NCBI RefSeq assembly: GCF_021261315.1
Contig: NZ_JAJSAX010000007.1
Span: 62,001-126,000 of the forward strand
From: Epilithonimonas sp. JDS
GTDB lineage: Bacteria; Bacteroidota; Bacteroidia; Flavobacteriales; Weeksellaceae
Direction: 5' to 3'
Length of the DNA stretch: 64,000 nucleotides
Shown here: positions 17,146 to 25,689 of the stretch, piece by piece
How the letters are laid out: each line of letters opens with the position of its first letter
How positions within the stretch are numbered: position 1 is the stretch's first letter
The notes under the pieces: generated by a model
Told to the model about the DNA's origin: nothing
The model's database searches: none
What the model saw: the letters and a program-made list of their open reading frames with translations, nothing else
Made by a program: the position numbers and the translations under genes

Positions 17146-17397
17146 TTATTTGTTCGTTACCATTCGATAAAGGAACAATAGAAGTACTGAACCTCCAATT
17201 GCTACCAAGAAACTTGAAAAATTGAATCCGGAAACATCTACTCCTAAAAGCATCGATCCAAGCCAGCCTCCGAGCATTGCTCCTAAAATACCAATAATGA
17301 TTGTTACTACCCAGCCTCCAGGATCATTCCCGGGATGAATTGCTTTTGCGATTGCTCCGGCGATAAGACCGAAAATAATCCATGTTAAAATACCCAT
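17146..17397 (-). CDS. GlsB/YeaQ/YmgE-type stress membrane protein
   Basis: This 83-residue inner-membrane protein has three hydrophobic segments, with GLIAGAIAKAIHPG in the first loop and GILGAMLGGWLGSMLLG in the second segment. These are hallmarks of the transglycosylase-associated/GlsB family, induced by general or acid stress in other bacteria. Biochemical function is unknown. It lies 35 nt downstream of ftsY and has its own terminator, so it may be the distal gene of an ftsY transcript. Confidence 0.88.
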   Translation of the reverse strand: MGILTWIIFGLIAGAIAKAIHPGNDPGGWVVTIIIGILGAMLGGWLGSMLLGVDVSGFNFSSFLVAIGGSVLLLFLYRMVTNK

Positions 17398-17432
17398 AGT
17401 TTAAATTTTTTAATGTTAATAGTGTGATTTGT

Positions 17433-18386
17433 TTATCTCTTTCTAAAGAATGAGTTTACAAATTCCATACCATTAAAAATTTGAAGATCCTGCATTTTTT
17501 CCCCGACGCCAATATATTTTACAGGGATTTGAAATTGGTCTGAGATGCCAATCACGACGCCGCCTTTCGCTGTACCGTCTAACTTTGTAACAGCCAGTGC
17601 AGTAACTTCCGTCGCTGCTGTAAATTGTTTTGCCTGTTCAAATGCATTCTGTCCAGTTGAGCCATCCAAAACCAATAAAACTTCGTGAGGCGCGTCGGGT
17701 AAAACTTTTTGCATCACCCGTTTTATTTTCGAAAGTTCGTTCATTAAGTTGACTTTGTTGTGAAGTCTTCCAGCGGTATCGATGATCACTACATCGGCAT
17801 CCTGAGCTACAGCAGATTGTACGGTATCAAATGCCACGGAAGCAGGATCAGAACCCATTTCTTGCTTCACAATCGGAACACCAACTCTTTCGCTCCAGAT
17901 TACCAATTGATCTACAGCAGCAGCACGGAAAGTATCAGCAGCGCCAAGAACTACTTTCAGTCCTTGAGATTTGAATTGATGGGCTAATTTCCCGATTGTA
18001 GTCGTTTTTCCAACACCGTTAACGCCTACAACCATAATGACATAAGGTTTTTTGGTTGTGTCGATGTTATCGGTATCAAGATGTGGATTGTCCAATAATA
18101 GCCCGGAGATTTCTTCTTTAAGGATCTCATCAAGTTCGCTAACATTGACATATTTGTCTCTTGCAACGCGTTCCTCAATTCTTTTAATGATTTTGATGGT
18201 GGTTTCCGCGCCCACGTCGGAAGCGATGAGAACTTCCTCCAGATTGTCAAGGACTTCATCATCGACTGTGTTTTTGCCGACAACGGCTCTGGATATTTTA
18301 TCAAAAAAACCCTGGCTGGATTTTTCCAATCCTTTGTCAAGTGTTTCCTTATCTTCTTTTTTGAATATTTTTTTAAACCAACTCAT
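17433..18386 (-). CDS. ftsY: Signal recognition particle receptor FtsY
   Basis: FtsY docks SRP-bound ribosomes at the inner membrane. The 317-residue protein has a short acidic/basic N-terminal region and the NG GTPase core: helical N domain ~20-105, P-loop GVNGVGKT at 121-128, DTFRAAAVDQL at 151-161, DTAGR at 203-207 and TKLDGTAKGG at 267-276. The long acidic A domain of E. coli is absent, as is common in Bacteroidota. It follows the rpmB-rpmG-DUF4295 genes but is separated from them by a terminator and by a 7-nt-periodic array that runs into its ATG. Confidence 0.96.
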   Translation of the reverse strand: MSWFKKIFKKEDKETLDKGLEKSSQGFFDKISRAVVGKNTVDDEVLDNLEEVLIASDVGAETTIKIIKRIEERVARDKYVNVSELDEILKEEISGLLLDNPHLDTDNIDTTKKPYVIMVVGVNGVGKTTTIGKLAHQFKSQGLKVVLGAADTFRAAAVDQLVIWSERVGVPIVKQEMGSDPASVAFDTVQSAVAQDADVVIIDTAGRLHNKVNLMNELSKIKRVMQKVLPDAPHEVLLVLDGSTGQNAFEQAKQFTAATEVTALAVTKLDGTAKGGVVIGISDQFQIPVKYIGVGEKMQDLQIFNGMEFVNSFFRKR

Positions 18387-18425
18387 TTGATATATAAATG
18401 ATTAATGATAATCGATAAATGATTT
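18384..18425 (-). repeat. 7-nt-periodic array running into ftsY start
   Basis: On the coding (minus) strand the units are AAATCAT, TTATCGA, TTATCAT, TAATCAT, TTATATA and TCAAATG, the last containing the start codon. The 7-nt register is strict across six units while the units vary. No second, inverted arm is seen. Confidence 0.6.
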
Positions 18426-18446
18426 TACCGGAAACAAATATAACAA

Positions 18447-18474
18447 AAAAACTACCCTTAAAAAGAGTAGTTTT
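18447..18474 (-). terminator. Terminator of rpmB-rpmG-DUF4295
   Basis: ACTAC-c-CTT and AAG-a-GTAGT pair around AAA. The minus-strand 3' side runs into TTTTTTG. Confidence 0.75.
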
Positions 18475-18497
18475 CTATATTGTATCCGGTTGAGAGA

Positions 18498-18653
18498 TTA
18501 TTTTTTAAGATAAGCTTCAACTTCGTCAGCGTTCATTACTTTTTCTTCAAAAACGTAAGCTTCAGATTTAGAAGACTTCACCATTTTGATAACTTTGGTC
18601 ATTTTTTTTGATCCAGCACCACCTTGAAGCGTTGCTACTACTTTTTTTGCCAT
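18498..18653 (-). CDS. DUF4295 small protein
   Basis: This 51-residue protein reads MAKKVVATLQGG at the start and ends VEAYLKK. It has the basic, Lys-rich character of a ribosome-associated peptide and matches my memory of DUF4295, found in Bacteroidota between rpmG and ftsY, exactly as here (19 nt after rpmG). Its linkage with two ribosomal protein genes suggests a ribosome-linked role, but none is established that I know of. Confidence 0.85.
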   Translation of the reverse strand: MAKKVVATLQGGAGSKKMTKVIKMVKSSKSEAYVFEEKVMNADEVEAYLKK

Positions 18654-18672
18654 TGTAAAATATTTTTATAGA

Positions 18673-18855
18673 TTACTTAATCTCTTTGTGAACAGTATAT
18701 TTCTTAAGAACCGGATTGAATTTTTTAAGCTCCAATCTTTCTGTAGTGTTCTTTTTATTTTTTGTAGTAATGTATCTTGACATTCCTGCTACGCCGCTTT
18801 CTCTGTGCTCAGTACATTCTAGAATTACCTGAACTCTGTTACCTTTTTTAGCCAT
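18673..18855 (-). CDS. rpmG: 50S ribosomal protein L33
   Basis: The 60-residue L33 ([31 protein letters not shown], ending YTVHKEIK) sits near the ribosomal E site. It lacks the CxxC zinc pairs of the C+ form, so it is a C- (zinc-independent) L33. The start overlaps the rpmB stop by one base (TAATG), implying translational coupling. Confidence 0.95.
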   Translation of the reverse strand: MAKKGNRVQVILECTEHRESGVAGMSRYITTKNKKNTTERLELKKFNPVLKKYTVHKEIK

Positions 18856-19103
18856 TACTTAGTAGTGTTTTTAATAAATCCATTTCTAGCTGCTCTTTCA
18901 AGCGCCTCCTCGATACCAATCTTATTGATAATTCTCAATCCGTGTGCAGAAACTTTCAGGGTTACTGATTTATCTTGCTCAGGAAGAAAAAATTTCTTCT
19001 CTAGTAAATTAATTTCAAAACGTCTTTTCGTTTTGTTATTAGCGTGGGAAACGTTGTTTCCTACCATTGCACGCTTACCTGTTATTTGGCAAATTCTTGA
19101 CAT
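18855..19103 (-). CDS. rpmB: 50S ribosomal protein L28
   Basis: The 82-residue L28 ([33 protein letters not shown]) has the family-typical beginning and the [13 protein letters not shown] segment. It is the first gene of the rpmB-rpmG-DUF4295 unit on the minus strand and begins 157 nt from the ArsC-like gene. Confidence 0.96.
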   Translation of the reverse strand: MSRICQITGKRAMVGNNVSHANNKTKRRFEINLLEKKFFLPEQDKSVTLKVSAHGLRIINKIGIEEALERAARNGFIKNTTK

Positions 19104-19193
19104 ATCTCGATGTTCTTTTGACTAATGAATATTTGAGAGTGCAAAATAAAGGATTATTTTCCAGATAGGCAAATTATTTTAAAAATAATTCAT

Positions 19194-19239
19194 AAAAAAA
19201 CGAACGTGAAATATTTGATAATTAATATTCCACGTTCGT
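19194..19239 (-). terminator. Terminator of ArsC-like gene
   Basis: CGAACGTG-a-AATATT and AATATT-c-CACGTTCG pair over 14 bp with one mismatch. The minus-strand 3' side runs into TTTTTTT. Confidence 0.8.
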
Positions 19240-19260
19240 CCCTGTTTATATAGTGCAATT

Positions 19261-19611
19261 CTAGTTTTCTATAAAGAATTTAACGTTTTCCAACGGATTT
19301 CCCGGCATCGCCACCTTTCCTTTGATCAGGATAGGGCATTGTATTATTTCCGGATTTAAAGCAATGACTTCCAGTGCCTGATCGTCATTCACAGTTTCTG
19401 ATTCAGAAAAATATTTTTTGTAAAGTTCTGTGGAATGTCTCAGAATTCTACTTGGATTTTTATTTAGTTTTTTGAATAAAGTCCTCAGCTCAAAAAGGCT
19501 CAACGGATCTTTTTTGATATCAATGATTTGAAATTTGATATCATTCTCGTCCAGATATTCCAGAATAGCTTTGGATTTTGGACAGCTGTTGTTGTGAATT
19601 ACTTTTATCAT
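19261..19611 (-). CDS. ArsC/Spx-fold thioredoxin-like protein
   Basis: This 116-residue protein begins with a thioredoxin-type strand and turn (MIKVIHNNSCPKSKAILEYL). A single Cys10 sits where ArsC has its catalytic Cys, followed by the family's LFELRTLFKKL and RSxxE-like segment (LRHSTELYKKYF), and ends PILIKGKVAMPGNP. It looks like the glutaredoxin-dependent arsenate reductase fold. The canonical three-Arg anion pocket is not obvious, so arsenate reduction is not assured. It is the last gene of a minus-strand run with the deoxynucleoside kinase, 68 nt apart. Confidence 0.65.
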   Translation of the reverse strand: MIKVIHNNSCPKSKAILEYLDENDIKFQIIDIKKDPLSLFELRTLFKKLNKNPSRILRHSTELYKKYFSESETVNDDQALEVIALNPEIIQCPILIKGKVAMPGNPLENVKFFIEN

Positions 19612-19679
19612 GATGCTTTAAATTAAAATTTGGCGATTCTATTCTTTGAGATTTGTACAATTATTTCGCCAAAAATAAT

Positions 19680-20294
19680 TTAAAACAAACCGTTCAGCTC
19701 TGCATCAATTCTTTCCAATATGTACCCGAAATCTTCCTGTTTTTCTACAAAATCCAAGTTGTCAACATCTATTATAAGAAGCTTGCCTTCTTTGTAATTT
19801 TCTATCCAGCTCTGGTATTTGTTATTCAGTTTTGAAAGATAATCAATACTGATTCCGGCTTCATATTCACGTCCTCTTTTGGAGATTTGTCTTACCAAAG
19901 TAGGGACGTCTGCTCTAAGGTAGATTAGCAAATCCGGTGCCGAAACAAAGTCTTTCATCAAGGAAAAAACTGATAAATAATTCTTAAAATCCCGTTCGGA
20001 AAGCAAGTTCATTTCAGCTAAATTCTCAGCAAAAATGTGTGCATCTTCGTAGATTGTTCTGTCCTGAATCACGTTTTTTCCGCTCTCGCGAATCTCCTTC
20101 ACTTGTCGGAATCTGCTGCCTAAAAAGTAAATCTGAAGTGCAAAACTCCATTTCGACATATCGCCATAAAAATCATCCAAATAAGGGTTGTGATCTACGT
20201 CTTCAAATTGTGCTTCCCAATTGTAATGCTTGGACAGCATTGTCGTAAGAGTAGTTTTCCCGGCTCCAATATTTCCTGTAACAGCGATGTGCAT
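19680..20294 (-). CDS. Deoxynucleoside kinase
   Basis: This 204-residue kinase phosphorylates deoxynucleosides for nucleotide salvage. It shows the P-loop GNIGAGKTT at 7-15, the family ED/WxFALQ motifs (KWSFALQIYFLGSRF), the DRS-like catalytic segment QDRTIYED at ~76-83 and the lid RGREYEAGIS. Base preference (dAdo, dGuo or dCyd) cannot be told from sequence. It lies 65 nt after the propeller-like gene. An 8-nt-periodic array lies just upstream of its start. Confidence 0.9.
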   Translation of the reverse strand: MHIAVTGNIGAGKTTLTTMLSKHYNWEAQFEDVDHNPYLDDFYGDMSKWSFALQIYFLGSRFRQVKEIRESGKNVIQDRTIYEDAHIFAENLAEMNLLSERDFKNYLSVFSLMKDFVSAPDLLIYLRADVPTLVRQISKRGREYEAGISIDYLSKLNNKYQSWIENYKEGKLLIIDVDNLDFVEKQEDFGYILERIDAELNGLF

Positions 20295-20303
20295 TCTTTA
20301 TTA

Positions 20304-20335
20304 ATTAAATGATTAAAAAATTAAGAGATTAAATA
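20304..20335. repeat. 8-nt-periodic ATTA array upstream of deoxynucleoside kinase
   Basis: ATTAAATG, ATTAAAAA, ATTAAGAG and ATTAAATA are four exact octamer-spaced units with an invariant ATTA, ending 9 nt before the ATG (minus strand). Confidence 0.6.
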
Positions 20336-20359
20336 TTACAAAATGGTTCTTGAATTTCT

Positions 20360-21124
20360 TCAATCTTTTAAGTTGTAAAGATAAAGCTTGTCTTTTATGA
20401 GAGCCAAAAATCCTGCATTATTTTTATCCACAAGTTTTGCGCTTTCATTTTTGAAGATTTCAGACAGGTTTTTGCCGTCAAACTGATGAACAGTCTGGTC
20501 TCCGAAAATCAGAATGTCATTATTGATTCGTCGGAGTTTTCGGGCATTTGAAATTAGAGAAGTGTAGAGTAGTGTTGCTTTGGTATTGTAAACTTCGAAA
20601 GTGTTTTCGCGAAGAATGTAGATCCTGTTATTGTAAACCAAAAAATCCTTCAGCGATTGCAGATTAATATTAAAAGGAAAAGAACTGATCGTAGAAGTGC
20701 TTCTGAAATTATATTGGATCAAGGTTTTGTTGCTGTCGTCAATCATCCAGGCGTATTGGAGATCTTCTGCGTACACAGCTTTTATAAATCCAAATATAGC
20801 GCTCAGATTTATTTTCTGGATCTCGTTCAGATTTTGATCAATGAATTTAATTTCCTGAGCGTTTTCGGAAAACATCACGATATTCAAAGGATTGTTCACG
20901 CTCTGGATTTTGTAAGGAAAAGTCAGCATCAGCTTTCCGAGCTGAGTTCCGAGAGAATCATATTTCGTAAAACTTAAATCCTTATTCTTATATAAATAGA
21001 TGCTTCCGTAATCATCTCCCAAAAGTTCCTGCACATCGTTGGTGTACAAAGAATCCAAGCCTATCTTCTTCTGAGAAAAAAATAGGCTTGAACTTAATAT
21101 TAATATGAGCGAAAAGAACTTCAA
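20360..21124 (-). CDS. Exported protein, likely beta-propeller, unknown function
   Basis: This 254-residue protein has a signal peptide (~1-18, ending FFSQ). The rest is alternating short strands with propeller-like repeats (YLYKNKDLSFTKYDS, IKFIDQNLNEIQKI, IYILRENTFEVYN, ILIFGDQTVHQFDG, FLALIKDKLYLYNLKD). No catalytic motif is seen. It lies 30 nt after the next gene upstream in the same orientation, so the two are likely cotranscribed. Periplasmic location is inferred. I recognise no named family. Confidence 0.55.
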   Translation of the reverse strand: MKFFSLILILSSSLFFSQKKIGLDSLYTNDVQELLGDDYGSIYLYKNKDLSFTKYDSLGTQLGKLMLTFPYKIQSVNNPLNIVMFSENAQEIKFIDQNLNEIQKINLSAIFGFIKAVYAEDLQYAWMIDDSNKTLIQYNFRSTSTISSFPFNINLQSLKDFLVYNNRIYILRENTFEVYNTKATLLYTSLISNARKLRRINNDILIFGDQTVHQFDGKNLSEIFKNESAKLVDKNNAGFLALIKDKLYLYNLKD

Positions 21125-21154
21125 TAAAATGGGTTTTCGAAATTAATTCGGAGC

Positions 21155-21721
21155 TTATCTTTTTCCACCGTTCAGCGTAATAATAAGATCTTTGGTAAGT
21201 GCCTTATTTTGATTGTAAGCAGCGTCACAGATTGAGGTTGTCACATTGTAGGTTCCCTTTTCTACCATAATATAATTTTGTCCGTTAGCGGGAACTGTTA
21301 AGTTATAGAATTTTTTACCGCTTATTTTGATCACAAGAATACATTTTGATTTGTTTACAAACTGTACGATGGCTTCTTTTTTATTAGGATCATTGTTGAA
21401 AAGGCTTGTAAGAACTGCAGCTGTATTCTTTGCCTGCTCAGAAGGCTGTCCTTTTGCTGCCGTTGTTCCCACTTTGGAAGTTTTCTCGATTTTGTTTTCC
21501 GTCATTTGGGTAATGGTCGGTTTTGCAACAGTTGATGATTTCCCGTAAGAAAGTGACGGTAATCTTCTTTGCAGTTCCGGAACGGCCGGATGTTTTGGAT
21601 TGTCCCTGATAAATTTCTCTACTACAGCTCGGTCATTGGTCTTTTTTGCTTCAAAAACGCTGACTTGCGAAAAGATAGAAATGGACATCAGGAAAAACGA
21701 AAGTAAAAATATCTTCTTCAT
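21155..21721 (-). CDS. Exported protein with DUF6759-like domain, copy 1
   Basis: This 188-residue protein has a signal peptide (~1-18, ending SIFSQ), a short helical segment with a repeat-like pattern (VEKFIRDNPKHPAVPEL) and a low-complexity linker. The C-terminal ~75-residue beta domain reads FVNKSKCILVIKISGKKFYNL, VPANGQNYIMVEKGTY and TSICDAAYNQNK. The same domain with two similarly placed Cys occurs in the lipoprotein at 30140-30598. I recall it as DUF6759, not searched. It is first in a minus-strand run leading to the deoxynucleoside kinase and faces away from tsf. Confidence 0.6.
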   Translation of the reverse strand: MKKIFLLSFFLMSISIFSQVSVFEAKKTNDRAVVEKFIRDNPKHPAVPELQRRLPSLSYGKSSTVAKPTITQMTENKIEKTSKVGTTAAKGQPSEQAKNTAAVLTSLFNNDPNKKEAIVQFVNKSKCILVIKISGKKFYNLTVPANGQNYIMVEKGTYNVTTSICDAAYNQNKALTKDLIITLNGGKR

Positions 21722-21960
21722 TATATATTAAGATCTGTTATTGATTTGTAACGTAAAAATAAATTAATTCTTGTGAATTGATTGGAAATTTATAATAAAT
21801 AAATGAGAAGTTGACTATTTTGATTTTAAAAACTATTTGCGGATTCTGTTTTATTAAGAATATGAATGTGTATTATTTTTTTATAAAAATCACTATATTT
21901 GCACGCTGAAAAACGTGAAAGCGTAAAATCAAAACAAAATAATAAAAAAATAATTTCATT
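21722..21960. other. Divergent gap upstream of tsf
   Basis: This AT-rich 239-nt region contains the tsf -7 element TATATTTG at 21894-21901 followed by GCACGC. No other feature is evident. Confidence 0.5.
21894..21901 (+). promoter_or_regulatory. tsf promoter -7 element
   Basis: TATATTTG is a perfect match to TAnnTTTG, followed by GCA as at many Bacteroidota promoters, 60 nt before the ATG. I see no convincing -33 TTG. Confidence 0.7.
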
Positions 21961-22785
21961 ATGTATACACCAGTAGCTGCAGATGTAGCAAAACTAAGAA
22001 ACACCACAGGTGCAGGAATGATGGATTGCAAGAAAGCTCTTACAGAAGCTGAAGGAGATTTCGAAAAAGCAATCGACATCCTTAGAAAAAAAGGACAAAA
22101 AGTTGCTGCTAACAGAGCAGACAGAGATTCTTCTGAAGGTGCAGTGATCGCAAGAGTAAACGAAGACAACACATTGGGAGCAATCATTTCTCTTAACTGT
22201 GAGACTGACTTCGTTGCTAAGAATGATGCATTCGTAGAATTGGCTTACGAATTGGCTGAGCAGGCTATCGTATATTCCAACAAAGAAGAGTTTTTGGCTT
22301 CTGACTTCCACGGACAGACTGTTGCTGATAAATTGATCGAGCAGACTGGAATCATCGGAGAAAAAATCGAGATCGGTGCTTTTGAAAGTATTCAAGGTGC
22401 GTTCTTAGGAGCTTACATCCACGCTGGAAACAAAATTGCTGCCATCACTTCTCTTTCTGCAAAAGTAGACGGAGCTGACGAAGCTGCAAAATCTGTATCT
22501 ATGCAAGTAGCTGCGATGAACCCAATTGCACTTGACGAGACTAAAGTTTCTCAGGAAACTATCGACAAAGAATTGGAAATCGAAAGAGAATTGTTGACGA
22601 AAGAAGGGAAACCTGCAAACATCATCGATAATATCCTGAAAGGAAAAATGCAAAGATTCTACAAAGACAACACTTTGGTACACCAGTCTTTCATCAAAGA
22701 TGCGGGAATCAGCGTTGCTGACTATGTGAAGTCTGTAAGCGGAGATCTTAAAGTGACAGGATTCGTAAGAGTTGCTTTAGCTTAA
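21961..22785 (+). CDS. tsf: Translation elongation factor Ts
   Basis: EF-Ts exchanges GDP for GTP on EF-Tu. The 274-residue protein has the N-terminal UBA-like helices (VAKLRNTTGAGMMDCKKAL), the Tu-contacting core NCETDFVAKND around residue 80 and a C-terminal module ending VRVALA. tsf usually follows rpsB. Here its upstream neighbour points the other way and tsf has its own promoter and terminator, so it is transcribed alone. Confidence 0.97.
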   Translation: MYTPVAADVAKLRNTTGAGMMDCKKALTEAEGDFEKAIDILRKKGQKVAANRADRDSSEGAVIARVNEDNTLGAIISLNCETDFVAKNDAFVELAYELAEQAIVYSNKEEFLASDFHGQTVADKLIEQTGIIGEKIEIGAFESIQGAFLGAYIHAGNKIAAITSLSAKVDGADEAAKSVSMQVAAMNPIALDETKVSQETIDKELEIERELLTKEGKPANIIDNILKGKMQRFYKDNTLVHQSFIKDAGISVADYVKSVSGDLKVTGFVRVALA

Positions 22786-22808
22786 TCAAGATTCCAAACA
22801 AATAAATT

Positions 22809-22842
22809 AAATCCTGCTGTATTTTTACGGCAGGATTTTTTG
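22809..22842 (+). terminator. tsf terminator
   Basis: AAATCCTGCTGT and ACGGCAGGATTT form a 12-bp stem (one G-T) with a 6-nt loop, followed by a T run. Confidence 0.85.
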
Positions 22843-22873
22843 TTTGATACCTCATTTAAAAAACAAAATAGAC

Positions 22874-22881
22874 TAAATTTG
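22874..22881 (+). promoter_or_regulatory. -7 element before first T9SS type B gene
   Basis: TAAATTTG matches TAnnTTTG, 21 nt before the TTG start at 22902. Confidence 0.6.
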
Positions 22882-22901
22882 TAGTCCTAATATTTCATAT
22901 T

Positions 22902-25631
22902 TTGAAAAAGAGTTTCCTGTTTATATTAATTTTTATTTCGTCTCTGTTTTTTGCGCAAATGGATGTTGAGCATTGGTTTGCACCAATATTTGATTCTTCT
23001 GCCAATACAGAATTGGATAGTGACAGTGGAGATTATCTTTATTTGTCAACAGATAAAACGACTCCCTTTGAAGTGATTATTTATTATCAAAATGTTGAGA
23101 TAAATAGAGTTAATATAAGTTTTGGAAGTCCTGTGCTTGTTAAAATTGATGATGGTTTTGTCACGACAAAAAATTCCGGTGATTTGTTTTCTGCAAATAA
23201 AAAAGGTCTCCATCTGGTGGGGGCTAATAAGTTTTTTGCAAATCTTCGGATTTTAAGAAAAAATCATGCAGAGATTATCAATTCCAAAGGATTGGCAGCA
23301 TTGGGCGAAACTTTTTATGCAGGTATGGCCAGGCTGTCTGATGCTAAAAGTTATTATAACTATCAAACCAGTATAATTGCTACACAAAATAATACAAAAG
23401 TTGATATTTCCGGATATGATCCAGGGTTAAGATTTTCAGACGGGAACACTTATCCAAGCGGTATATCAGTGACGCTGCAAAAAGGTGATTCTTACATAAT
23501 ATCTGCACCATATTCTCTTACCAGTCCAAATGGTTTGATCGGTATGAAAATTCAGGCAACCGGTGGTCCCATAAGTGTGACTAATGGTAATTTTACTGGA
23601 ACTTACATTGCAGGTACAACTAGTACAGATATACTCATGGATCAGTCGGTCCCTACTAACAGATTGGGTGCTGACTACATCGTTGCAAAAGGAAATGGTG
23701 TAGTCACACCCGTTACTCCATCAACTCCATCCGACTATCTGAACGATATGGAGAGAGTTTTGGTTGTAGCAACTAATCCCAATAATCCGACAGTTATATA
23801 TGTGAATGGAGCAATATACACAACTTTGAATGCCGGAGAATCTGATTTTTTATACACCGATTCTTATAAAGATCTGGATGGCTCGGGAAATTACAGCATG
23901 TCAATCAAGGCTGTTGGTGGGGAGATTTATGTTTACCAGCTTTTATCCGGATTACCAACTTCAAAAGCTACAGGTGGTATGAATCTCATTCCATCTCTAA
24001 ACTGTTTTCTTCCCAATAACATTGTAGAATTACCAGCAATAAATGAGATAGGTCCAAGAAATAACTTTACAACTAAAGTTAATATTTTATCGCAAAAAGG
24101 TGCTGTTGTACTATTGAACGGAGATCAGCTTGTAGGACATCCGGTTCCGGATAATACGGACTGGGAATTGTTCGTAAAAGATAACGTTGCGGGAAATGTA
24201 TCAATTATTTCTGATAAAGCGGCTACAGCGGGTATTGCATCTGGAAATGCTAATGTTGGATATGGTGGTTATTTTGCAGGATTCAGTTCTATACCTGCCA
24301 TCTCTAAAGTAGGAGACTGCGCAAGAGGACAACATCTCGAAGTGAACGACGGTTATGACTTTTATGAATGGAGACATAATGGTGTACTTCTAGACTCTGG
24401 TGCCAAGTTAAGTTCTATAGATCCACGGAGTTATTATCCTTCAAATCCAACAGATGCAGAAGGAATCTATGTCTGCACAATTAGTAAAATAGGATGCGGA
24501 TCCAAAACGACGACAAGCTTTACCTATCTTAATTGCCCTAATTTAACCACAAAATCACTTCCAATCATCGGGAACTGTAAATCTACAGATCCTATATTGA
24601 TCGAGTTCACTGCAGATCCTTCAAAAAAAGTTAATTTCAGCAGCATCAGTATTACACAATATCCTGCTGAAGGAACTGTTTCGACGCCTTATATAGATCC
24701 TGTTACCAACAAGATTTATATTAAGTATAATGCAGATAATACGCTGCTTCCACAAGTAACTTTCAAATATTATTTTGAAGATACTGATGTTTTTCCAGAC
24801 CCGGAGGAAGTAACAGTCACTGTCAATATTGCTCAGATTAATTTAAAAAATCCAAAGATTTCAATCATATCGTGTTTGCAAAATCAGATGGGTTCTTATG
24901 ATTTGAAAAAACAGTTCGAACCCATTAATAATGATCCGAGTATTTCCCGATATGAATATTATGAGGATTCAAATTATGGAAAAAGAATACCAGACTCTCA
25001 ATTAAATAACTATCCGTATTATACTTCAAAACCTGGAGATTCGGTATATGTTAAAATATATAATACTTTTGATTGTTTCAAAACTGGAGAAATTTCTCTG
25101 GAAACCTTTGAATTACCAGTGATTAATACTGTTGATATATCAGATAATACTTCCGTAACAATCAATGTGACAAAAGGGAAGGCTCCTTATTTGTATTATA
25201 TTAAAAAAGATGGTCCCTTGGATTATCTGCCACAACTTTCTGATTACAGTACTTCCAATGTTCTTCCTGTTAAAGATGGAAAAGGTACTTACACAGTTTA
25301 TGTAAAGTCAGCTGATGGATGCAATCCGGTAACACAAATATTCGCAGTGATTGGAATTCCAAATGTGATTACACCTAATGGTGATGGAAAAAATGACGTT
25401 ATTGATATGTCTATGCTTAATTACAAACTGAATCCTAAATTTCAGATTTTTAATAGAAACAGCGTGAAACTATTTGATGGCAATGTTTCTAATAATTTTA
25501 TTTGGGACGGAAAACAAAATGGAAGACAGCTGCCAACGGGAACTTATTGGTATATATTGCAATGGCAGGATTTCGAAGGTGCAGAACCGGATTTAATGAA
25601 CGGATGGATTCTCCTTAAAAATAGAAATTAA
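22902..25631 (+). CDS. Large T9SS type B secreted protein, tandem copy 1
   Basis: This 909-residue protein appears to start with TTG at 22902: the codon begins a standard signal peptide (MKKSFLFILIFISSLFFAQ) and no nearby ATG would keep it. The N-terminal ~450 residues (HWFAPIFDS, KGLHLVGANKFFANLRI, ATQNNTKVDISGY, MNLIPSLNCFLPN) resemble the IgGFc-binding N-terminal domain, with low certainty. Cys-bearing Ig-like modules follow (~470-730). The last ~90 residues are the gliding-motility-associated/CHU_C domain (PNVITPNGDGKNDVIDM, FQIFNRNSVKLFDG, GTYWYILQW), the T9SS type B signal that uses an accessory translocon subunit. It should be a cell-surface adhesin-like protein. A paralogue follows 58 nt on. 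Confidence 0.8.
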   Translation: MKKSFLFILIFISSLFFAQMDVEHWFAPIFDSSANTELDSDSGDYLYLSTDKTTPFEVIIYYQNVEINRVNISFGSPVLVKIDDGFVTTKNSGDLFSANKKGLHLVGANKFFANLRILRKNHAEIINSKGLAALGETFYAGMARLSDAKSYYNYQTSIIATQNNTKVDISGYDPGLRFSDGNTYPSGISVTLQKGDSYIISAPYSLTSPNGLIGMKIQATGGPISVTNGNFTGTYIAGTTSTDILMDQSVPTNRLGADYIVAKGNGVVTPVTPSTPSDYLNDMERVLVVATNPNNPTVIYVNGAIYTTLNAGESDFLYTDSYKDLDGSGNYSMSIKAVGGEIYVYQLLSGLPTSKATGGMNLIPSLNCFLPNNIVELPAINEIGPRNNFTTKVNILSQKGAVVLLNGDQLVGHPVPDNTDWELFVKDNVAGNVSIISDKAATAGIASGNANVGYGGYFAGFSSIPAISKVGDCARGQHLEVNDGYDFYEWRHNGVLLDSGAKLSSIDPRSYYPSNPTDAEGIYVCTISKIGCGSKTTTSFTYLNCPNLTTKSLPIIGNCKSTDPILIEFTADPSKKVNFSSISITQYPAEGTVSTPYIDPVTNKIYIKYNADNTLLPQVTFKYYFEDTDVFPDPEEVTVTVNIAQINLKNPKISIISCLQNQMGSYDLKKQFEPINNDPSISRYEYYEDSNYGKRIPDSQLNNYPYYTSKPGDSVYVKIYNTFDCFKTGEISLETFELPVINTVDISDNTSVTINVTKGKAPYLYYIKKDGPLDYLPQLSDYSTSNVLPVKDGKGTYTVYVKSADGCNPVTQIFAVIGIPNVITPNGDGKNDVIDMSMLNYKLNPKFQIFNRNSVKLFDGNVSNNFIWDGKQNGRQLPTGTYWYILQWQDFEGAEPDLMNGWILLKNRN

Positions 25632-25659
25632 ATAATACCGAAGTAATAAACACTTTTTT

Positions 25660-25667
25660 TACATTTG
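25660..25667 (+). promoter_or_regulatory. -7 element before second T9SS type B gene
   Basis: TACATTTG matches TAnnTTTG, 22 nt before the ATG at 25690, so the second copy may be transcribed separately from the first. Confidence 0.6.
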
Positions 25668-25689
25668 TATTAATAACCATATTAATACA

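Noticed and set aside
20424-20432. Single DnaA-box match TTATCCACA within an exported-protein gene
   Set aside because: One isolated match is expected by chance in this much AT-rich DNA.
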